A DNA stretch of 64,000 nucleotides from Maribacter cobaltidurans (GCF_002269385.1 NZ_CP022957.1:2041001-2105000); one strand, 5' to 3'. Shown: positions 1 to 9,743, numbered from the stretch's first letter. The notes: generated from the sequence alone by a model not told the origin. Program-made: numbers and translations.

Positions 1-366
1 AGGTTGGATTACGGTTTCTTTAGTTAGGTTATATTTTATTGTACCATCTATAGCATAATGAGATAGATCATCAACGCTAACGTCGCCCAATTTGCTGATT
101 TTGTTTAAGGAACCTCTAGCCCCTATGGAAAAACCATCGCCAACACTTTTAGATACCCCTACATAAGAAATAGAAGGAAGAATGTTCCAGTGATCGTTTA
201 CATTGAAGAATTCATTCCCAAAAGAACTAACGTCCCCAGTAGGGTATACATCGATGGCGTTAGCACCGAACTGCACTTGCCAAGGATTATTCTCGTCTTG
301 CGCTTGTACGTTGTTAAAACCTACAACAAGTAGGACAACAACCAATAATTTGCTAAGATGTTTCAT
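1..366 (-). CDS. OmpA-family outer-membrane protein, N-terminal part (cut by window edge)
   Basis: Only the first 122 codons are in the window; the gene continues to the left. The ATG at 366 is followed by a clear signal peptide (MKHLSKLLVVVLLVVGF, cleaved near VQAQ-DE). The mature start, DENNPWQVQFGANAIDVYPT, is the beta-barrel beginning typical of flavobacterial OmpA/P60-like porins. These carry an N-terminal barrel and a C-terminal peptidoglycan-binding OmpA domain; the latter lies outside the window, so the OmpA part is inferred from the N-terminus. A consensus Bacteroidota promoter lies just upstream. The gene follows kbl on the same strand but has its own promoter. Confidence 0.8.
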   Translation of the reverse strand, partial: MKHLSKLLVVVLLVVGFNNVQAQDENNPWQVQFGANAIDVYPTGDVSSFGNEFFNVNDHWNILPSISYVGVSKSVGDGFSIGARGSLNKISKLGDVSVDDLSHYAIDGTIKYNLTKETVIQP

Positions 367-401
367 GTTCAAAATTTTAAGTTTTAAGTGTTTATTAGCT
401 G

Positions 402-431
402 CAAATGTAAGTTGTTAAATATTATTAACAA
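402..431 (-). promoter_or_regulatory. Bacteroidota-type promoter of the OmpA-family gene
   Basis: On the minus strand TTG (429-431) is followed after 19 bp by TACATTTG (402-409), an exact TAnnTTTG -7 box. It sits 36 bp upstream of the ATG at 366. This is the best promoter match in the window and supports separate transcription of the porin from kbl. Confidence 0.7.
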
Positions 432-479
432 AATCAATTTCCTGTTTTTTTAACTCATTTAATAGTATAAAATGCGCAT

Positions 480-1673
480 TTAAACGATATTCAACTCCTT
501 TCCAACTTTAATAAAGGCATTAATTGCAGCATCTAAATGCCTTTTCTCATGAGCAGCGGATAGCTGTACTCTTATTCTTGCCTTTCCTTTTGGAACAACG
601 GGGTAAAAGAAACCTATTACATAAATACCCTCTTCCAATAGTTTTTCTGCCATTTCTTGAGAGAGCTTCGCATCATAGAGCATTACCGGAACAATAGCCG
701 AATCCCCATCAATAATATCAAACCCGGCTTTTTTCATTCCGGCCTTGAAATACTCGGTGTTTGATTGCAACTTGTCGCGCAGGGAAGTATCGTTGGCCAA
801 CATGTCAAATACCTTAATAGAGGCCCCAACAATTGCCGGTGCCAAGGAATTTGAAAACAAGTAAGGTCTTGAACGTTGTCTTAAGATTTCGATAATTTCC
901 TTTTTACCTGTGGTGTACCCGCCCATGGCACCGCCCAATGCCTTTCCTAAGGTGCCCGTTATGATATCGATTCTTCCCAAGACATTTTTTTCCTCTAAAG
1001 TCCCGATACCTTTTGGACCTATAAAGCCGGTAGCGTGGCACTCATCAATCATAACCATTGCATCATATGCTTCGGCCAAATCACATATCTTGTCCAATGG
1101 TGCTACCAGACCGTCCATGGAGAAAACACCATCCGTGACAATTATTTTAAATCGAGCTTCATTCTCGTTGGCTTTTTTTAGCTGTTTTTCAAGGTCATCC
1201 ATATCACTATTGGCGTATCGGTACCTTTGAGCTTTACACAGTCTCACCCCGTCAATTATGGACGCATGGTTTAATGAATCGGATATTATGGCATCTTCTG
1301 GGCCCAGTAGCGGTTCAAATACTCCACCGTTAGCATCAAAGGCCGCTGCATATAATATGGTATCTTCTGTACCATAGAATTGCGCAATTTTTCGCTCCAG
1401 TTCTTTATGAATGTCCTGGGTGCCACAGATAAACCTTACGGAGGACATTCCAAATCCATGTGTGTCCATGGTATCCTTGGCCGCCTGTATGACGTCTGGA
1501 TGCGAGGATAGCCCTAAGTAATTATTGGCACAAAAGTTAATCACTTCTTCGCCGGTCGAAATTTTTATAACGGCGTCCTGGGGAGAAACGATAATGCGTT
1601 CTTTTTTGTAAAGACCGTCTTCCTTTATCTGTTCCAACTCCTGTTGTAAATGTTCTTTTATTTTTCCGTACAT
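480..1673 (-). CDS. kbl: 2-amino-3-ketobutyrate CoA ligase (glycine C-acetyltransferase)
   Basis: A cytoplasmic PLP enzyme that cleaves 2-amino-3-oxobutyrate with CoA to glycine and acetyl-CoA, the second step of threonine breakdown after threonine dehydrogenase. The 397-aa length equals the family norm. Visible signatures are the alpha-oxoamine synthase core with His136 (SLNHASI), [10 protein letters not shown] around 208-217 (Asp210 and His213 contact PLP) and the Schiff-base lysine Lys244 in [14 protein letters not shown]. Related enzymes (8-amino-7-oxononanoate synthase, serine palmitoyltransferase) share this fold, but the N-terminus and overall sequence fit Kbl best. It starts 1 bp after the stop of the helicase gene, so the two are probably co-transcribed. 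No threonine dehydrogenase gene is nearby. Confidence 0.93.
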   Translation of the reverse strand: MYGKIKEHLQQELEQIKEDGLYKKERIIVSPQDAVIKISTGEEVINFCANNYLGLSSHPDVIQAAKDTMDTHGFGMSSVRFICGTQDIHKELERKIAQFYGTEDTILYAAAFDANGGVFEPLLGPEDAIISDSLNHASIIDGVRLCKAQRYRYANSDMDDLEKQLKKANENEARFKIIVTDGVFSMDGLVAPLDKICDLAEAYDAMVMIDECHATGFIGPKGIGTLEEKNVLGRIDIITGTLGKALGGAMGGYTTGKKEIIEILRQRSRPYLFSNSLAPAIVGASIKVFDMLANDTSLRDKLQSNTEYFKAGMKKAGFDIIDGDSAIVPVMLYDAKLSQEMAEKLLEEGIYVIGFFYPVVPKGKARIRVQLSAAHEKRHLDAAINAFIKVGKELNIV

Positions 1674-1674
1674 A

Positions 1675-4600
1675 CTAAATATATTCTACAGTTATAGTTT
1701 CGTTAATATAAGCAATGATTTTGTTTTGAACTTTATATCCCATTTCTTCATAGGCGTTTGCATAGGACTCTAATTGTTCTTTGTACTTAGTGTTTTTTCT
1801 CCCTGTTTTATAGTCAATAATATTGACGGTATCTTCCATAAGTACAACGCGGTCCGGTATTAATATTGACCCGTCCGACACCAATAGTTCTTTCTCGTTA
1901 TAAACGGTGTTGCCTTCCGCGTAGAATCCAATTAAATCTGGGTGCTTTATCAATTCAAAAAGGGTTTTATGTACTTTATCTAACGATGATTCGTTCAAAA
2001 GCCCCTTTTTAAAAGCCTTTTCAATGGCCGACTCCAGATCATTTCCGGAGATTACACTTTCTAGGATATAATGATAAACATTTCCTTTTTCCAAGGCGAT
2101 TTCCCTTCCGGTATCCCAAAGCATTCCCGCTTTGGTGTGAATTTTAAAAGTGTCCCTGTCTTTATAAGAGTACAGGTAGGGAACCGTAATACTTGACTCT
2201 TTTTGAGTTTCCCCTTTAGGAGACACGACTACTTTCCCAAAATCATACTCCAAAATTTCCTCATTCCAGACACCTATATCCTTTAAATATTTTATAAATA
2301 GCCCTGATAGGTAATCGGTCTTATAACCACCGTCTTTATTTAAATCTTGATAGCTTATAATATATAGGGAATTTACTGCTCTTGTAAGGGCTACGTACAA
2401 TAGGTTATATGCATCCAATTGTAGTCTTTGATGCTCCATTTCAAAAAGCTTTGAGCCAACCTCACCATAATTTTTAACCTCTTGTTTTTTGCTGATAAGC
2501 AACTCATCAAAACCCATAAATACATTTGGATCAACGGGCATCCAAAGCTTAGGGTCTATTTCTTCGTATATTTTGGTATTCGCATAAGGAAGAATAACTA
2601 CAGGGAATTCCAATCCCTTGGATTTGTGAATGGTCATTACCTGAACTGCGGGAGTATTCTCCGGAGTACTTATACTTAACACATTGGCCTTTAGTTCCCA
2701 ATTGTTAAGCAGGGACTGAACATCGGTACCATGGCGCTGCTCCATTTCGAAAACAAAATCCATAAAGGACAGAAGGTGCGCGTCAGATTCTGGTGCTAGG
2801 TCAAAAACCTTTATGGCATGCTCCATGGTGTCCAAAAGTGATCGGCCTTGAACCCCATACACGTCAAAATTATATTCACCCTTTAAAAATGACTTGAGGT
2901 GGTCCAAATGCTGATATATGAATTCATGCTTGTCTTCTTTAGTTTGTGATAAGTAGTCCAGTATGCTGTAATTGGTTTCCCTGTCATCCGTAATCTGCAC
3001 AAATTTGATTAAGGAAATTAAAAACCGAACCTTTGGACTACTGGAAAGCAAGAGGGAATCCGAGGATATCACCGGAACGTCCTTGGACATCAAAAAATCC
3101 GTGAGTAGTACCGCTTGTTTCTTTTTACGTACGATGATGCATATATCGCCATATTCAAAACCCGCCTTTAAGGATTGTTCAATGGCATCCATGACTTGAG
3201 AAGCATAAGCGTCATCCTCTTCTTCCTTAAGAAAACTTAGTTTGACATATCCACCGACCTTGTTGTTCGTTTCCTGTTGGTTTCCCGCTTTAAAAAAATC
3301 CTTGTAGAATGGATTTTCTAAAAGGGAACTAATGTTTTGAAAAAAAGCGTTGTTGAAACGGATGATCTCGTCATAGCTCCTAAAGTTCTTGGGAAGTTGA
3401 TAGGTCTCAGCCGTAATGGTAAACGGACTATTTTTTTTAGTGGCAAGATCTAAAAACTGTTCCGCCTTACCACCGCGCCAGCGATAAATTGCTTGTTTGG
3501 CATCCCCCACCAAGAAGAGTGACCCAGACCTGCCCTGCTCATCCGTGCCCTCCAATGCATTTGCAATTAAAGGGACCAGGTTATTCCATTGCATTTCTGA
3601 AGTGTCCTGGAACTCGTCTATAAAATAATGTCGATACTTTTCCCCCAGTCGCTCATATATGAAAGGTGCAGGCTGATTTTTTATTTCTTTGGAAATAATT
3701 CGATTAAACTCTGAAATCGAAAGTTGATCCTTCTCTACCTGTATTTGTTTTAGTTCATTCTCAATGGTATTGAGAAGCGTTAAAGGAACAAGATTACCGT
3801 AAATATTGACAAGAAAACCTCTCTGATAAATACGTTCCTTTATGGCCAAGTATTTTTTTAGTATGCTTTGGGCAAAGTCTTCTGATGGATTTTCCAAACC
3901 GGCTTTGAGAATTTTGCCTTCTATCAAATTGTCTTCTAATTTATTACTGTAAAGTACGGACGGACTAAGAACTCCCTCAAGAATTTTCTTAAAATGGTTG
4001 GGCAGTGTCTGTCTAGGAAAATCAGATTCGTTAATTCCTGAGGAACGTATATAGGAAAGCGCCTCTTCGGCAATTGCATGTATGTTCTTTTCAGTTAATA
4101 CTATCAGCGACTGTATATGTTTTTGAAGTTTCAGAAAATCGGAAATTTGCTTTTCCCTGAAACGGTGAAGATGGAACGTGTTTGTTTCGTCCAAGAGAAG
4201 TTTTCCTATTTTAAGAAGGTCATAACCAATATCCCAACTTTTATCATCGTCTATTTTCTCCATGGCAAAATCCATAAGGATTTTGGTAAGTTCCTTGTCC
4301 TCTCCTGCTTTTGATAAAACCCTGGATACGGCCTCAGAGAGTAATAGGTCCATGTCAAGGATCACTTCAAAGTTTTGGGGCAACTTTAAATCTCTGGCAA
4401 AAGTTCTAATAAGCCTATGTGTAAATTTATCTATGGTAGAAATATCAAAAAAGGCATAGTTGTGCAGTATTTCCTTTAAACGCAATTTGCATAAATTACT
4501 AAGGGATTCCACGCTTAACTGTAAATCATCCATTAACTCTATGAAGAGCGGGGGGGCGGTTTCCAAGGAACGAACTTTGCCAAAAGAGAAAAGGCTTTCA

Positions 4601-4770
4601 AGAATTCTGAATTTCATTTCATTTACCGCCTTATTGGTAAACGTAATGGCCAAAATTCTTTTGAAACTATAAGGGGCGGATAGTGCAATTTTAAGATATG
4701 CCTTGGATAAGGCATAGGTCTTTCCGGAACCAGCAGAAGCATTATATATCTTAAACGGACTTTCTTGCAC
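1675..4770 (-). CDS. UvrD/RecB-type helicase with C-terminal PD-(D/E)XK nuclease (AddA-like)
   Basis: A 1031-aa superfamily 1 DNA helicase with a fused nuclease, expected to process double-strand breaks for recombination. The Walker A motif lies at about 9-20 ([12 protein letters not shown]), the Walker B/DExx motif at about 382-390 (FIDEFQDT), motif III at about 425-435 ([13 protein letters not shown]) and motif V in [14 protein letters not shown]. The C-terminal 80 residues hold PDRV...[11 protein letters not shown], the D-(D/E)XK nuclease pattern of AddA and RecB. The only plausible start is GTG at 4770, only 10 codons before Walker A. A partner AddB-type nuclease is not adjacent: the upstream neighbour is the divergent sodA. 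The gene runs straight into kbl (1-bp gap), probably as an operon. Confidence 0.9.
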   Translation of the reverse strand: MQESPFKIYNASAGSGKTYALSKAYLKIALSAPYSFKRILAITFTNKAVNEMKFRILESLFSFGKVRSLETAPPLFIELMDDLQLSVESLSNLCKLRLKEILHNYAFFDISTIDKFTHRLIRTFARDLKLPQNFEVILDMDLLLSEAVSRVLSKAGEDKELTKILMDFAMEKIDDDKSWDIGYDLLKIGKLLLDETNTFHLHRFREKQISDFLKLQKHIQSLIVLTEKNIHAIAEEALSYIRSSGINESDFPRQTLPNHFKKILEGVLSPSVLYSNKLEDNLIEGKILKAGLENPSEDFAQSILKKYLAIKERIYQRGFLVNIYGNLVPLTLLNTIENELKQIQVEKDQLSISEFNRIISKEIKNQPAPFIYERLGEKYRHYFIDEFQDTSEMQWNNLVPLIANALEGTDEQGRSGSLFLVGDAKQAIYRWRGGKAEQFLDLATKKNSPFTITAETYQLPKNFRSYDEIIRFNNAFFQNISSLLENPFYKDFFKAGNQQETNNKVGGYVKLSFLKEEEDDAYASQVMDAIEQSLKAGFEYGDICIIVRKKKQAVLLTDFLMSKDVPVISSDSLLLSSSPKVRFLISLIKFVQITDDRETNYSILDYLSQTKEDKHEFIYQHLDHLKSFLKGEYNFDVYGVQGRSLLDTMEHAIKVFDLAPESDAHLLSFMDFVFEMEQRHGTDVQSLLNNWELKANVLSISTPENTPAVQVMTIHKSKGLEFPVVILPYANTKIYEEIDPKLWMPVDPNVFMGFDELLISKKQEVKNYGEVGSKLFEMEHQRLQLDAYNLLYVALTRAVNSLYIISYQDLNKDGGYKTDYLSGLFIKYLKDIGVWNEEILEYDFGKVVVSPKGETQKESSITVPYLYSYKDRDTFKIHTKAGMLWDTGREIALEKGNVYHYILESVISGNDLESAIEKAFKKGLLNESSLDKVHKTLFELIKHPDLIGFYAEGNTVYNEKELLVSDGSILIPDRVVLMEDTVNIIDYKTGRKNTKYKEQLESYANAYEEMGYKVQNKIIAYINETITVEYI

Positions 4771-4819
4771 CTATTTTTACCTGCAAAATAAGGATTATGC
4801 AACAGTTCTTAACAAATTA

Positions 4820-4854
4820 TTGGGTTAATATAAATGTTAAAATCCGTAAATTTG
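4820..4854 (+). promoter_or_regulatory. Candidate sodA promoter
   Basis: TAAATTTG at 4847-4854 is an exact match to the Bacteroidota -7 box TAnnTTTG, 36 bp before the sodA ATG. The nearest TTG (4820-4822) is 24 bp upstream, slightly longer than the usual spacing, so the -33 element is uncertain. Confidence 0.45.
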
Positions 4855-4890
4855 AGGGACAATAAGTATTAATCTAAAAACAAATAAATT

Positions 4891-5499
4891 ATGGCTTTTC
4901 AATTACCAAATTTGCCCTATGCATATGATGCTTTAGAACCACATATAGATGCTAGGACAATGGAAATACATCATACAAAACATCATAACGGGTATACCAC
5001 AAAACTAAATGCGGCTATCGAGGGAACCGATATGGATGGTAAATCTATAGAGGACATTCTTTCCGGATTGGATATGGACAATACCGCGGTTAGAAACAAT
5101 GGAGGTGGTTTTTATAATCATTCGTTGTTTTGGACTATCCTTTCTCCAAACGGTGGAGGAAAACCCTCCGGTGAACTGGCAGGAGCAATAGACGATGCTT
5201 TTGGTTCTTTTGATGGTTTCAAGGAAAAATTTTCAAATGCTGCAGGATCAAGATTTGGATCTGGTTGGGCTTGGTTATGTGTGCATAAGGGAGGTAAAGT
5301 AGAAATTTGCTCTACACCTAATCAAGATACACCCATTATGCCTGGTGTTGGCTGTGGGGGACATCCCATTTTAGGTCTTGATGTGTGGGAGCATGCTTAT
5401 TACCTAAATTATCAAAACAAACGTCCAGAATATATCGATGCTTTTTTTAATCTTATCAATTGGGATGAAGTTTCAAAATTATATTCAGCCAATAAATAA
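4891..5499 (+). CDS. sodA: Superoxide dismutase, Mn-type by signature
   Basis: Converts superoxide to oxygen and hydrogen peroxide in the cytoplasm. The 202 residues cover the whole Fe/Mn SOD fold. Metal ligands are visible as His27 (MEIHHTKHH), His77 (FYNHSLFW), Asp164 and His168 ([11 protein letters not shown]). The second-sphere glutamine sits in the C-terminal domain, Gln145 in [10 protein letters not shown], as in Mn-dependent enzymes; in Fe enzymes the corresponding Gln is in the N-terminal domain. Metal use is therefore inferred to be manganese but may be cambialistic. The gene is monocistronic, with a TAnnTTTG promoter before it and a strong terminator after it. Confidence 0.93.
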   Translation: MAFQLPNLPYAYDALEPHIDARTMEIHHTKHHNGYTTKLNAAIEGTDMDGKSIEDILSGLDMDNTAVRNNGGGFYNHSLFWTILSPNGGGKPSGELAGAIDDAFGSFDGFKEKFSNAAGSRFGSGWAWLCVHKGGKVEICSTPNQDTPIMPGVGCGGHPILGLDVWEHAYYLNYQNKRPEYIDAFFNLINWDEVSKLYSANK

Positions 5500-5535
5500 A
5501 ATAGGCTCATAAAAAAACTTAATAGGAATTAAGAC

Positions 5536-5575
5536 AACCACTTATGGAGTAATCTGTAAGTGGTTTTTATTTTTT
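5536..5575 (+). terminator. Rho-independent terminator of sodA
   Basis: Perfect 9-bp stem AACCACTTA / TAAGTGGTT (5536-5544 with 5557-5565), followed by a T-rich run to 5575. It lies 36 bp after the sodA stop codon. Confidence 0.8.
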
Positions 5576-5582
5576 AGAATAG

Positions 5583-5652
5583 AAAAGGGCGGAGAAGTCT
5601 CCACCCTTTTCGTCCCAAATCTTACCATAAACTTAACCTACTTATGCTATGG
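5583..5652 (-). ncRNA. Putative repeated small RNA, copy 1 of 3
   Basis: First of three near-identical elements in the gene-free stretch 5500-6150. Read on the minus strand it starts with CCATAGCATAAGTAGG, continues through a conserved 40-nt body ending in TTTGGGA and finishes in a GC-rich hairpin (GGAG/CTCC core, AAAAGGG/CCCTTTT outer stem) with a T-run, the shape of an intrinsic terminator. A TAnnTTTG-like box (TAATTTAG, one mismatch, 5658-5665) lies 5 nt upstream of CCATAGC. In this copy the inner ATG is replaced by TTTATGG, which lengthens the CCATA/TATGG pairing. The sRNA interpretation is inference. I do not recognise the family with certainty. Confidence 0.5.
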
Positions 5653-5767
5653 CAATACTAAATTACTGGTATTGTGGGAAATAAAAAAAGAAATGTTAAA
5701 AAAAATTACATTCTCTTGTTTAAGGGGCTGTTAATCAAAAGGTATCCATCCTTATTGAATGTAAAAT

Positions 5768-5838
5768 AAAAAAGGCGGAGCATTGCTCCACCTTTTTTCC
5801 CCAAATCTTACCATGAACTTAACCTACTTATGCTATGG
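5768..5838 (-). ncRNA. Putative repeated small RNA, copy 2 of 3
   Basis: Second copy of the element. The minus-strand body is the same as copy 3 apart from a few bases, and the terminal hairpin is GGTGGAGC/GCTCCgCC with flanking A6 and T6 runs. An exact -7 box TATCTTTG (5844-5851) lies 5 nt before CCATAGC, the strongest promoter match of the three. The hairpin loop and some stem bases differ from the other copies while pairing is kept, which suggests selection on structure. The 110-130 bp between copies shows no conservation. Confidence 0.55.
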
Positions 5839-5972
5839 TCCTTCAAAGATATGTTCAAAGAATACACTAGTAAAAGGAATTGGTTGAACAGCGTAAACCT
5901 TAGTTGAAATACCTAAGTTGTATTATTATCCTACAGTAGATGAAAGTTGAACTGATTGGAAATGTAGAAAAT

Positions 5973-6043
5973 AAAAAAGGTGGAGAGTCCTCCACCTTTT
6001 TTGCCCCAAATCTTACCATGAACTTAACCTACTTATGCTATGG
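5973..6043 (-). ncRNA. Putative repeated small RNA, copy 3 of 3
   Basis: Third copy, nearest to the purF-like gene. The terminal hairpin is a perfect 7-bp GGTGGAG/CTCCACC stem with A6/T6 flanks. A -7-like box TACTTTTA (6050-6057, one mismatch to TAnnTTTG) lies 6 nt upstream of CCATAGC. Short reading frames through the body (starting ATGGTAAGATTTGGG on the minus strand, or ATGAACTTAACC on the plus strand) differ in length and C-terminus between copies, so a peptide product is less likely than an RNA. Confidence 0.55.
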
Positions 6044-6150
6044 CAAGCTTAAAAGTAAGATTAGTCTTATCTGAAAAGCCATTACATCGACGAAATGCAT
6101 TTTTCTCCGATGAAGTGCTTTATTGTTAAGTTGAAACGATATTTTATCAA

Positions 6151-8049
6151 TTAGTAAGCTCTTTCATTTTTACCCTCATAAAAATTAATAAAGGCGCGAT
6201 TTACTACCCTATTTCCACCTGGTGTAGGATAATTTCCAGTAAAATACCAATCGCCTAAATTCTTAGGGCATGCTTCATGCAGACTGGATATGCTTTGATA
6301 AATTATCTGTACTTCTGCCCGGATATCGGCAGGACTTAGAAGTTGTCCTATTTTATGTGAAATCGTTTTGGCACTAAATGGCGCATATATCTCTTTTACA
6401 TAATTGACAATATCTATGTCTTTTGACTTTACTTGGTTAATACATTTTTCATAGACCTCTTGTATAATGTGCATGCTATCGTTTTCTTTATGTAAAGCCA
6501 AAGCAGCCCTAAATGCTATGAAATCCTCCAGTTTGGCCATATCAATACCGTAGCAGTCTGGGTACCTTATCTGGGGTGCGGAAGACACCACGATTATTTT
6601 TTTGGGGTTTAGCCTGTCAAGTATTCTTAAAATACTCTTTTTGAGTGTAGTTCCCCTAACGATGCTATCGTCGATAATAACCAGATTATCGCCCTCTTTT
6701 ACAGAACCATAGGAAATGTCATAAACATGAGCAACTAAGTCGTCACGACTATCGTCTTGAGTAATAAACGTTCTAAGTTTGGCATCTTTAATGGCAACCT
6801 TTTCAATTCTGGGTCTTACCTCTAAAATTTCATGTAGTTCCTCCCTAGTAATTTTGGCACCGATGGATAATATTTGCTCTTCCTTTTTTTTATTCAGGTA
6901 ATTTTGTGCCTCTTTGACCATTCCAAAGAACGAAGTCTCTGCCGTATTGGGAATATATGAGAAAACAGTATTCTTAATGTCATGGTCTATGGCGTTAAGA
7001 ATTTGAGGGAACACCAGTTTTCCCAACATTTTACGCTCTTGGTAAATTTCCTTGTCGCTACCCCTGGAAAAATAGATGCGTTCAAAGGAACATGCTTTGC
7101 GCTCCCTAGGCTCCAGTATTTCTTTTATTTTGGTTGTACCGTTCTTTTTTATAATAATGGCATTTCCTGGTTCCAACTCTTGAACCTCTTCAAACGGAAC
7201 ATTGAAAACTGTTTGAATTGCGGGTCTTTCAGAAGCAACTACAACAATCTCATCATCTTTATAGTAATATGCAGGTCTAATTCCTGCTGGGTCACGCAGA
7301 ACAAAGGCATCTCCATGCCCTAATAGACCAGCCATGGAAAAACCACCATCAAAATTCTTTGCCGCTCTTCTTAGGATTTTGGATACCTTTAACCTTTCGG
7401 CAATAATTGGCGAAGCTTCCTGTTTGCTATACCCTTCCTTTTTTATCTGCTTATAGAGCTTGGCCACGGCATCGTCCAAGAAATGACCTATTTTTTCCAT
7501 AACGGTCACCGTATCCGCCATTTCCTTTGGATGTTGACCTAATTGAACCAAATTATCGAATAGCTCATGAACATTGGTCAGGTTAAAATTCCCAGCAACA
7601 ATTAAGTTTCTGTGCATCCAGTTGTTCTGTCTTAAGAAAGGATGGACGCTTTCGATACTGTTTTTACCAAAGGTTCCATAGCGGACATGCCCTAACAGTA
7701 GTTCTCCAATGTATGGAATGTTCTTTTTTTGTAGCGCCACATCGTTTTCGTACTCAGGATGCTCTTTGAGTTCATTATTGATACGCTCGTTAATTTGCGC
7801 GAAAATATCCTGTATGGGCTGTTGTTGGCAAGATCTCACCCTGCTCATATAACGCTGTCCTGCGTCTACGTCCAATTTTATGCTCGCAAAGCCAGCACCA
7901 TCCTGTCCACGGTTATGCTGCTTTTCCATCATCAGGTACATCTTGTTGACCCCATAAAAGGCCGACCCATACTTTTCCTTGTAATATTCAAGTGGTTTGA
8001 GCAATCGGATAACGGAGATTCCACACTCGTGCTTGATAGCGTCACTCAT
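6151..8049 (-). CDS. purF: Amidophosphoribosyltransferase-type protein (long Bacteroidota PurF)
   Basis: PurF catalyses the first step of purine synthesis, PRPP plus glutamine to phosphoribosylamine. This 632-aa protein has an N-terminal Ntn glutamine amidotransferase domain (Cys9 in HECGISVI, RGQDGAGFA at 47-55, GHVRYGT at 120-126) and a C-terminal phosphoribosyltransferase domain with the PRPP loop VIIDDSIVRGTT at about 457-468. It is over 100 residues longer than the E. coli enzyme. Catalytic Cys must be N-terminal, so an eight-residue leader ending in Glu (MSDAIKHE) would have to be removed, as in Bacillus PurF. A second canonical purF may exist elsewhere in the genome and would change the interpretation. 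It lies downstream of the PfkB kinase gene but a terminator separates them. Confidence 0.82.
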   Translation of the reverse strand: MSDAIKHECGISVIRLLKPLEYYKEKYGSAFYGVNKMYLMMEKQHNRGQDGAGFASIKLDVDAGQRYMSRVRSCQQQPIQDIFAQINERINNELKEHPEYENDVALQKKNIPYIGELLLGHVRYGTFGKNSIESVHPFLRQNNWMHRNLIVAGNFNLTNVHELFDNLVQLGQHPKEMADTVTVMEKIGHFLDDAVAKLYKQIKKEGYSKQEASPIIAERLKVSKILRRAAKNFDGGFSMAGLLGHGDAFVLRDPAGIRPAYYYKDDEIVVVASERPAIQTVFNVPFEEVQELEPGNAIIIKKNGTTKIKEILEPRERKACSFERIYFSRGSDKEIYQERKMLGKLVFPQILNAIDHDIKNTVFSYIPNTAETSFFGMVKEAQNYLNKKKEEQILSIGAKITREELHEILEVRPRIEKVAIKDAKLRTFITQDDSRDDLVAHVYDISYGSVKEGDNLVIIDDSIVRGTTLKKSILRILDRLNPKKIIVVSSAPQIRYPDCYGIDMAKLEDFIAFRAALALHKENDSMHIIQEVYEKCINQVKSKDIDIVNYVKEIYAPFSAKTISHKIGQLLSPADIRAEVQIIYQSISSLHEACPKNLGDWYFTGNYPTPGGNRVVNRAFINFYEGKNERAY

Positions 8050-8062
8050 TGGTATATGTATT

Positions 8063-8092
8063 AAAAAAACCCCAAGGATGGGGCGCGGGGTT
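8063..8092 (-). terminator. Intrinsic terminator between the PfkB gene and purF
   Basis: On the minus strand AACCCC...GGGGTT followed by T7 (ending at 8063). The left arm overlaps the stop codon of the PfkB gene (8091-8093), so transcription from upstream would end before purF, which then needs its own promoter or readthrough. Confidence 0.65.
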
Positions 8093-9017
8093 ATTGTAAT
8101 TCAATTTCAAATTGTGTTAATGCCTTGAACTGATGTAATCTTCGGTTTATCTCGTCCCGATCAAGGTTTAGCATGCGTTCGGTTCCAAATTTCTCGACAG
8201 AGAATGAAGCTAGATTAGATCCGTGGATGACGGCTTTTTTCAAATTTTCAAAAGAAACGTCATCCGATGCGGCCAAATAGCCCGCAAAACCTCCGGCAAA
8301 CGTATCTCCGGCTCCTGTGGGGTCAAAGACATCCTCTAGCGGTAGGGCAGGGGCAAAAAATACTTGTTCCTCATGGAAAAGTAAAGCTCCGTGTTCCCCT
8401 TTTTTAATGACCACATAATCAGGACCCATTTCAAAAATATTCTGCGCGGCCTTTACCAGGGAATATTCCCCGGTTAACTGCCTGGCTTCCTCGTCGTTTA
8501 TGGTTAAAACGTCTATATGCTTGATTACTTCCTTTAATTCTGGTAAGGTATGGTCCATCCAAAAATTCATCGTATCCAATATGATGACCTTTGGTCGTTT
8601 TTCCATTTGATTAATTACACTCATTTGGATATTTGGGTGCAAATTTCCAAGCATGACCACATCGGAATCTTTGTAGTCATTAGGAACGACAGGATTAAAG
8701 TCGGCCAAAACATTGAGTTCGGTGACCAAAGTATCCCTAGAATTCAGGTCGTTATGGTATTTTCCCATCCAGAAGAACGTTTTACCTCCGGGTACGATTT
8801 CCAAACCGGAGATATCTATGTCCCTATGGGATAGCAAGTCCAAATATTCTTGTGGAAAATCCTCCCCTACTACGGAAACGATTGCAGAGTCCACCTCAAA
8901 TTGAGAGGCTGCCAAACCTATGAACGTAGCAGCACCACCAAGAATTTTATCCGTCTTTCCAAATGGAGTTTCTATAGCATCGAACGCAACAGTACCTACA
9001 ATCAAAAGCTTACCCAT
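8091..9017 (-). CDS. PfkB-family sugar/nucleoside kinase
   Basis: A cytoplasmic ribokinase-fold kinase of about 308 aa. The N-terminal GKLLIVGTVAFDAIETPFG and GGAATFIGLAAS segments form the substrate side, and DPTGAGDTFAGGFAGYL near the C-terminus is the PfkB signature with the catalytic Asp. The substrate cannot be read from the sequence; a nucleoside or sugar is possible given its conserved place beside purF. The ATG at 9017 is preferred because it begins exactly at the domain (MGKLLIVG); an in-frame TTG at 9029 adds only four residues. Confidence 0.85.
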   Translation of the reverse strand: MGKLLIVGTVAFDAIETPFGKTDKILGGAATFIGLAASQFEVDSAIVSVVGEDFPQEYLDLLSHRDIDISGLEIVPGGKTFFWMGKYHNDLNSRDTLVTELNVLADFNPVVPNDYKDSDVVMLGNLHPNIQMSVINQMEKRPKVIILDTMNFWMDHTLPELKEVIKHIDVLTINDEEARQLTGEYSLVKAAQNIFEMGPDYVVIKKGEHGALLFHEEQVFFAPALPLEDVFDPTGAGDTFAGGFAGYLAASDDVSFENLKKAVIHGSNLASFSVEKFGTERMLNLDRDEINRRLHQFKALTQFEIELQ

Positions 9018-9107
9018 AAAGTATATCAAAAATGAAGTTGCAAATATAAGGATTTGCCAAGGGAATTAAGATTGATAGGGCAGTACATTTTTAATAGTTA
9101 TCAAGAA

Positions 9108-9743
9108 TTACTTTCTCCCAAAATCCGCAGGAATTTCTCCCCAAGCCTTGGTCTCCCATTTTACAACGGGAGTTTGATATTGGTTTGTTTTTAACCATTT
9201 TTCAGCCCTTTTTATCAAATCGAACAACGCTTTATTTTTCTGGTTTTCCGTGAGTTTGGTATTACATTTTTTCTTTCTAACCCAGCTCATGGCCGTGCGG
9301 GAGTCGGTATAAATTATCCGGTCACTGTTCCTTTCTTTCAGAAATGCAAGACCATGCACGATGGCCAAAAATTCTCCAATGTTGTTGGTGCCCTGCTCAA
9401 AGGGTCCTTGTTTAAACAATTTTTTTTGGGTCTTGGTATCCACTCCTTGGTACTCCATAACTCCAGGGTTTCCGCTGGATGCTGCATCAACCGCAATGGA
9501 ATGATAATTAGGTTGGCCGATTTTCAAAAGTTCCGAAGGTGAAAGCTCTGACTCTCCCTTCTTCTTGCCCTTATAGTCTTGGTAATTTCCATTATAGGCC
9601 TTTTTGGCCAATTCAAATGTGGTGAAAGATTTATATTCGGCACCTTTTACTCCTTTTATGGCGGCCTTGCAGTCGTCCCAAGTGTCATAGATCCCGGGTC
9701 TTTTGCCCTTCCAAACTACATAAAACTTGCTCTTTTTTCCCAT
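9108..9743 (-). CDS. rnhA: Ribonuclease HI with N-terminal viroplasmin domain
   Basis: Removes RNA from RNA-DNA hybrids. Residues 5-50 (KFYVVWKGKRPGIYDTW...) form the viroplasmin/HBD domain that binds hybrids, as in eukaryotic RNase H1. A lysine-rich linker (about 56-66) follows, then the RNase H domain with catalytic carboxylates Asp86 (AVDAAS), Glu124 (IGEFLA), Asp147 (YTDSRTA) and Asp207 (PADFGRK). All four are intact, so the enzyme should be active. At 211 aa it has the usual length of the Bacteroidota version. It overlaps the purN stop by one base (TAATG), which indicates translational coupling. Confidence 0.92.
   Translation of the reverse strand: MGKKSKFYVVWKGKRPGIYDTWDDCKAAIKGVKGAEYKSFTTFELAKKAYNGNYQDYKGKKKGESELSPSELLKIGQPNYHSIAVDAASSGNPGVMEYQGVDTKTQKKLFKQGPFEQGTNNIGEFLAIVHGLAFLKERNSDRIIYTDSRTAMSWVRKKKCNTKLTENQKNKALFDLIKRAEKWLKTNQYQTPVVKWETKAWGEIPADFGRK

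Noticed and set aside
203..418. Plus-strand 71-codon frame in the porin region
   Set aside because: Opposite to a clear signal peptide and promoter of the OmpA-family gene; cysteine-rich but without family support.
5583..6045. CRISPR array
   Set aside because: Only three repeats, spaced by 110-130 bp of unequal length, each with a terminator hairpin and promoter-like box; no cas genes nearby.
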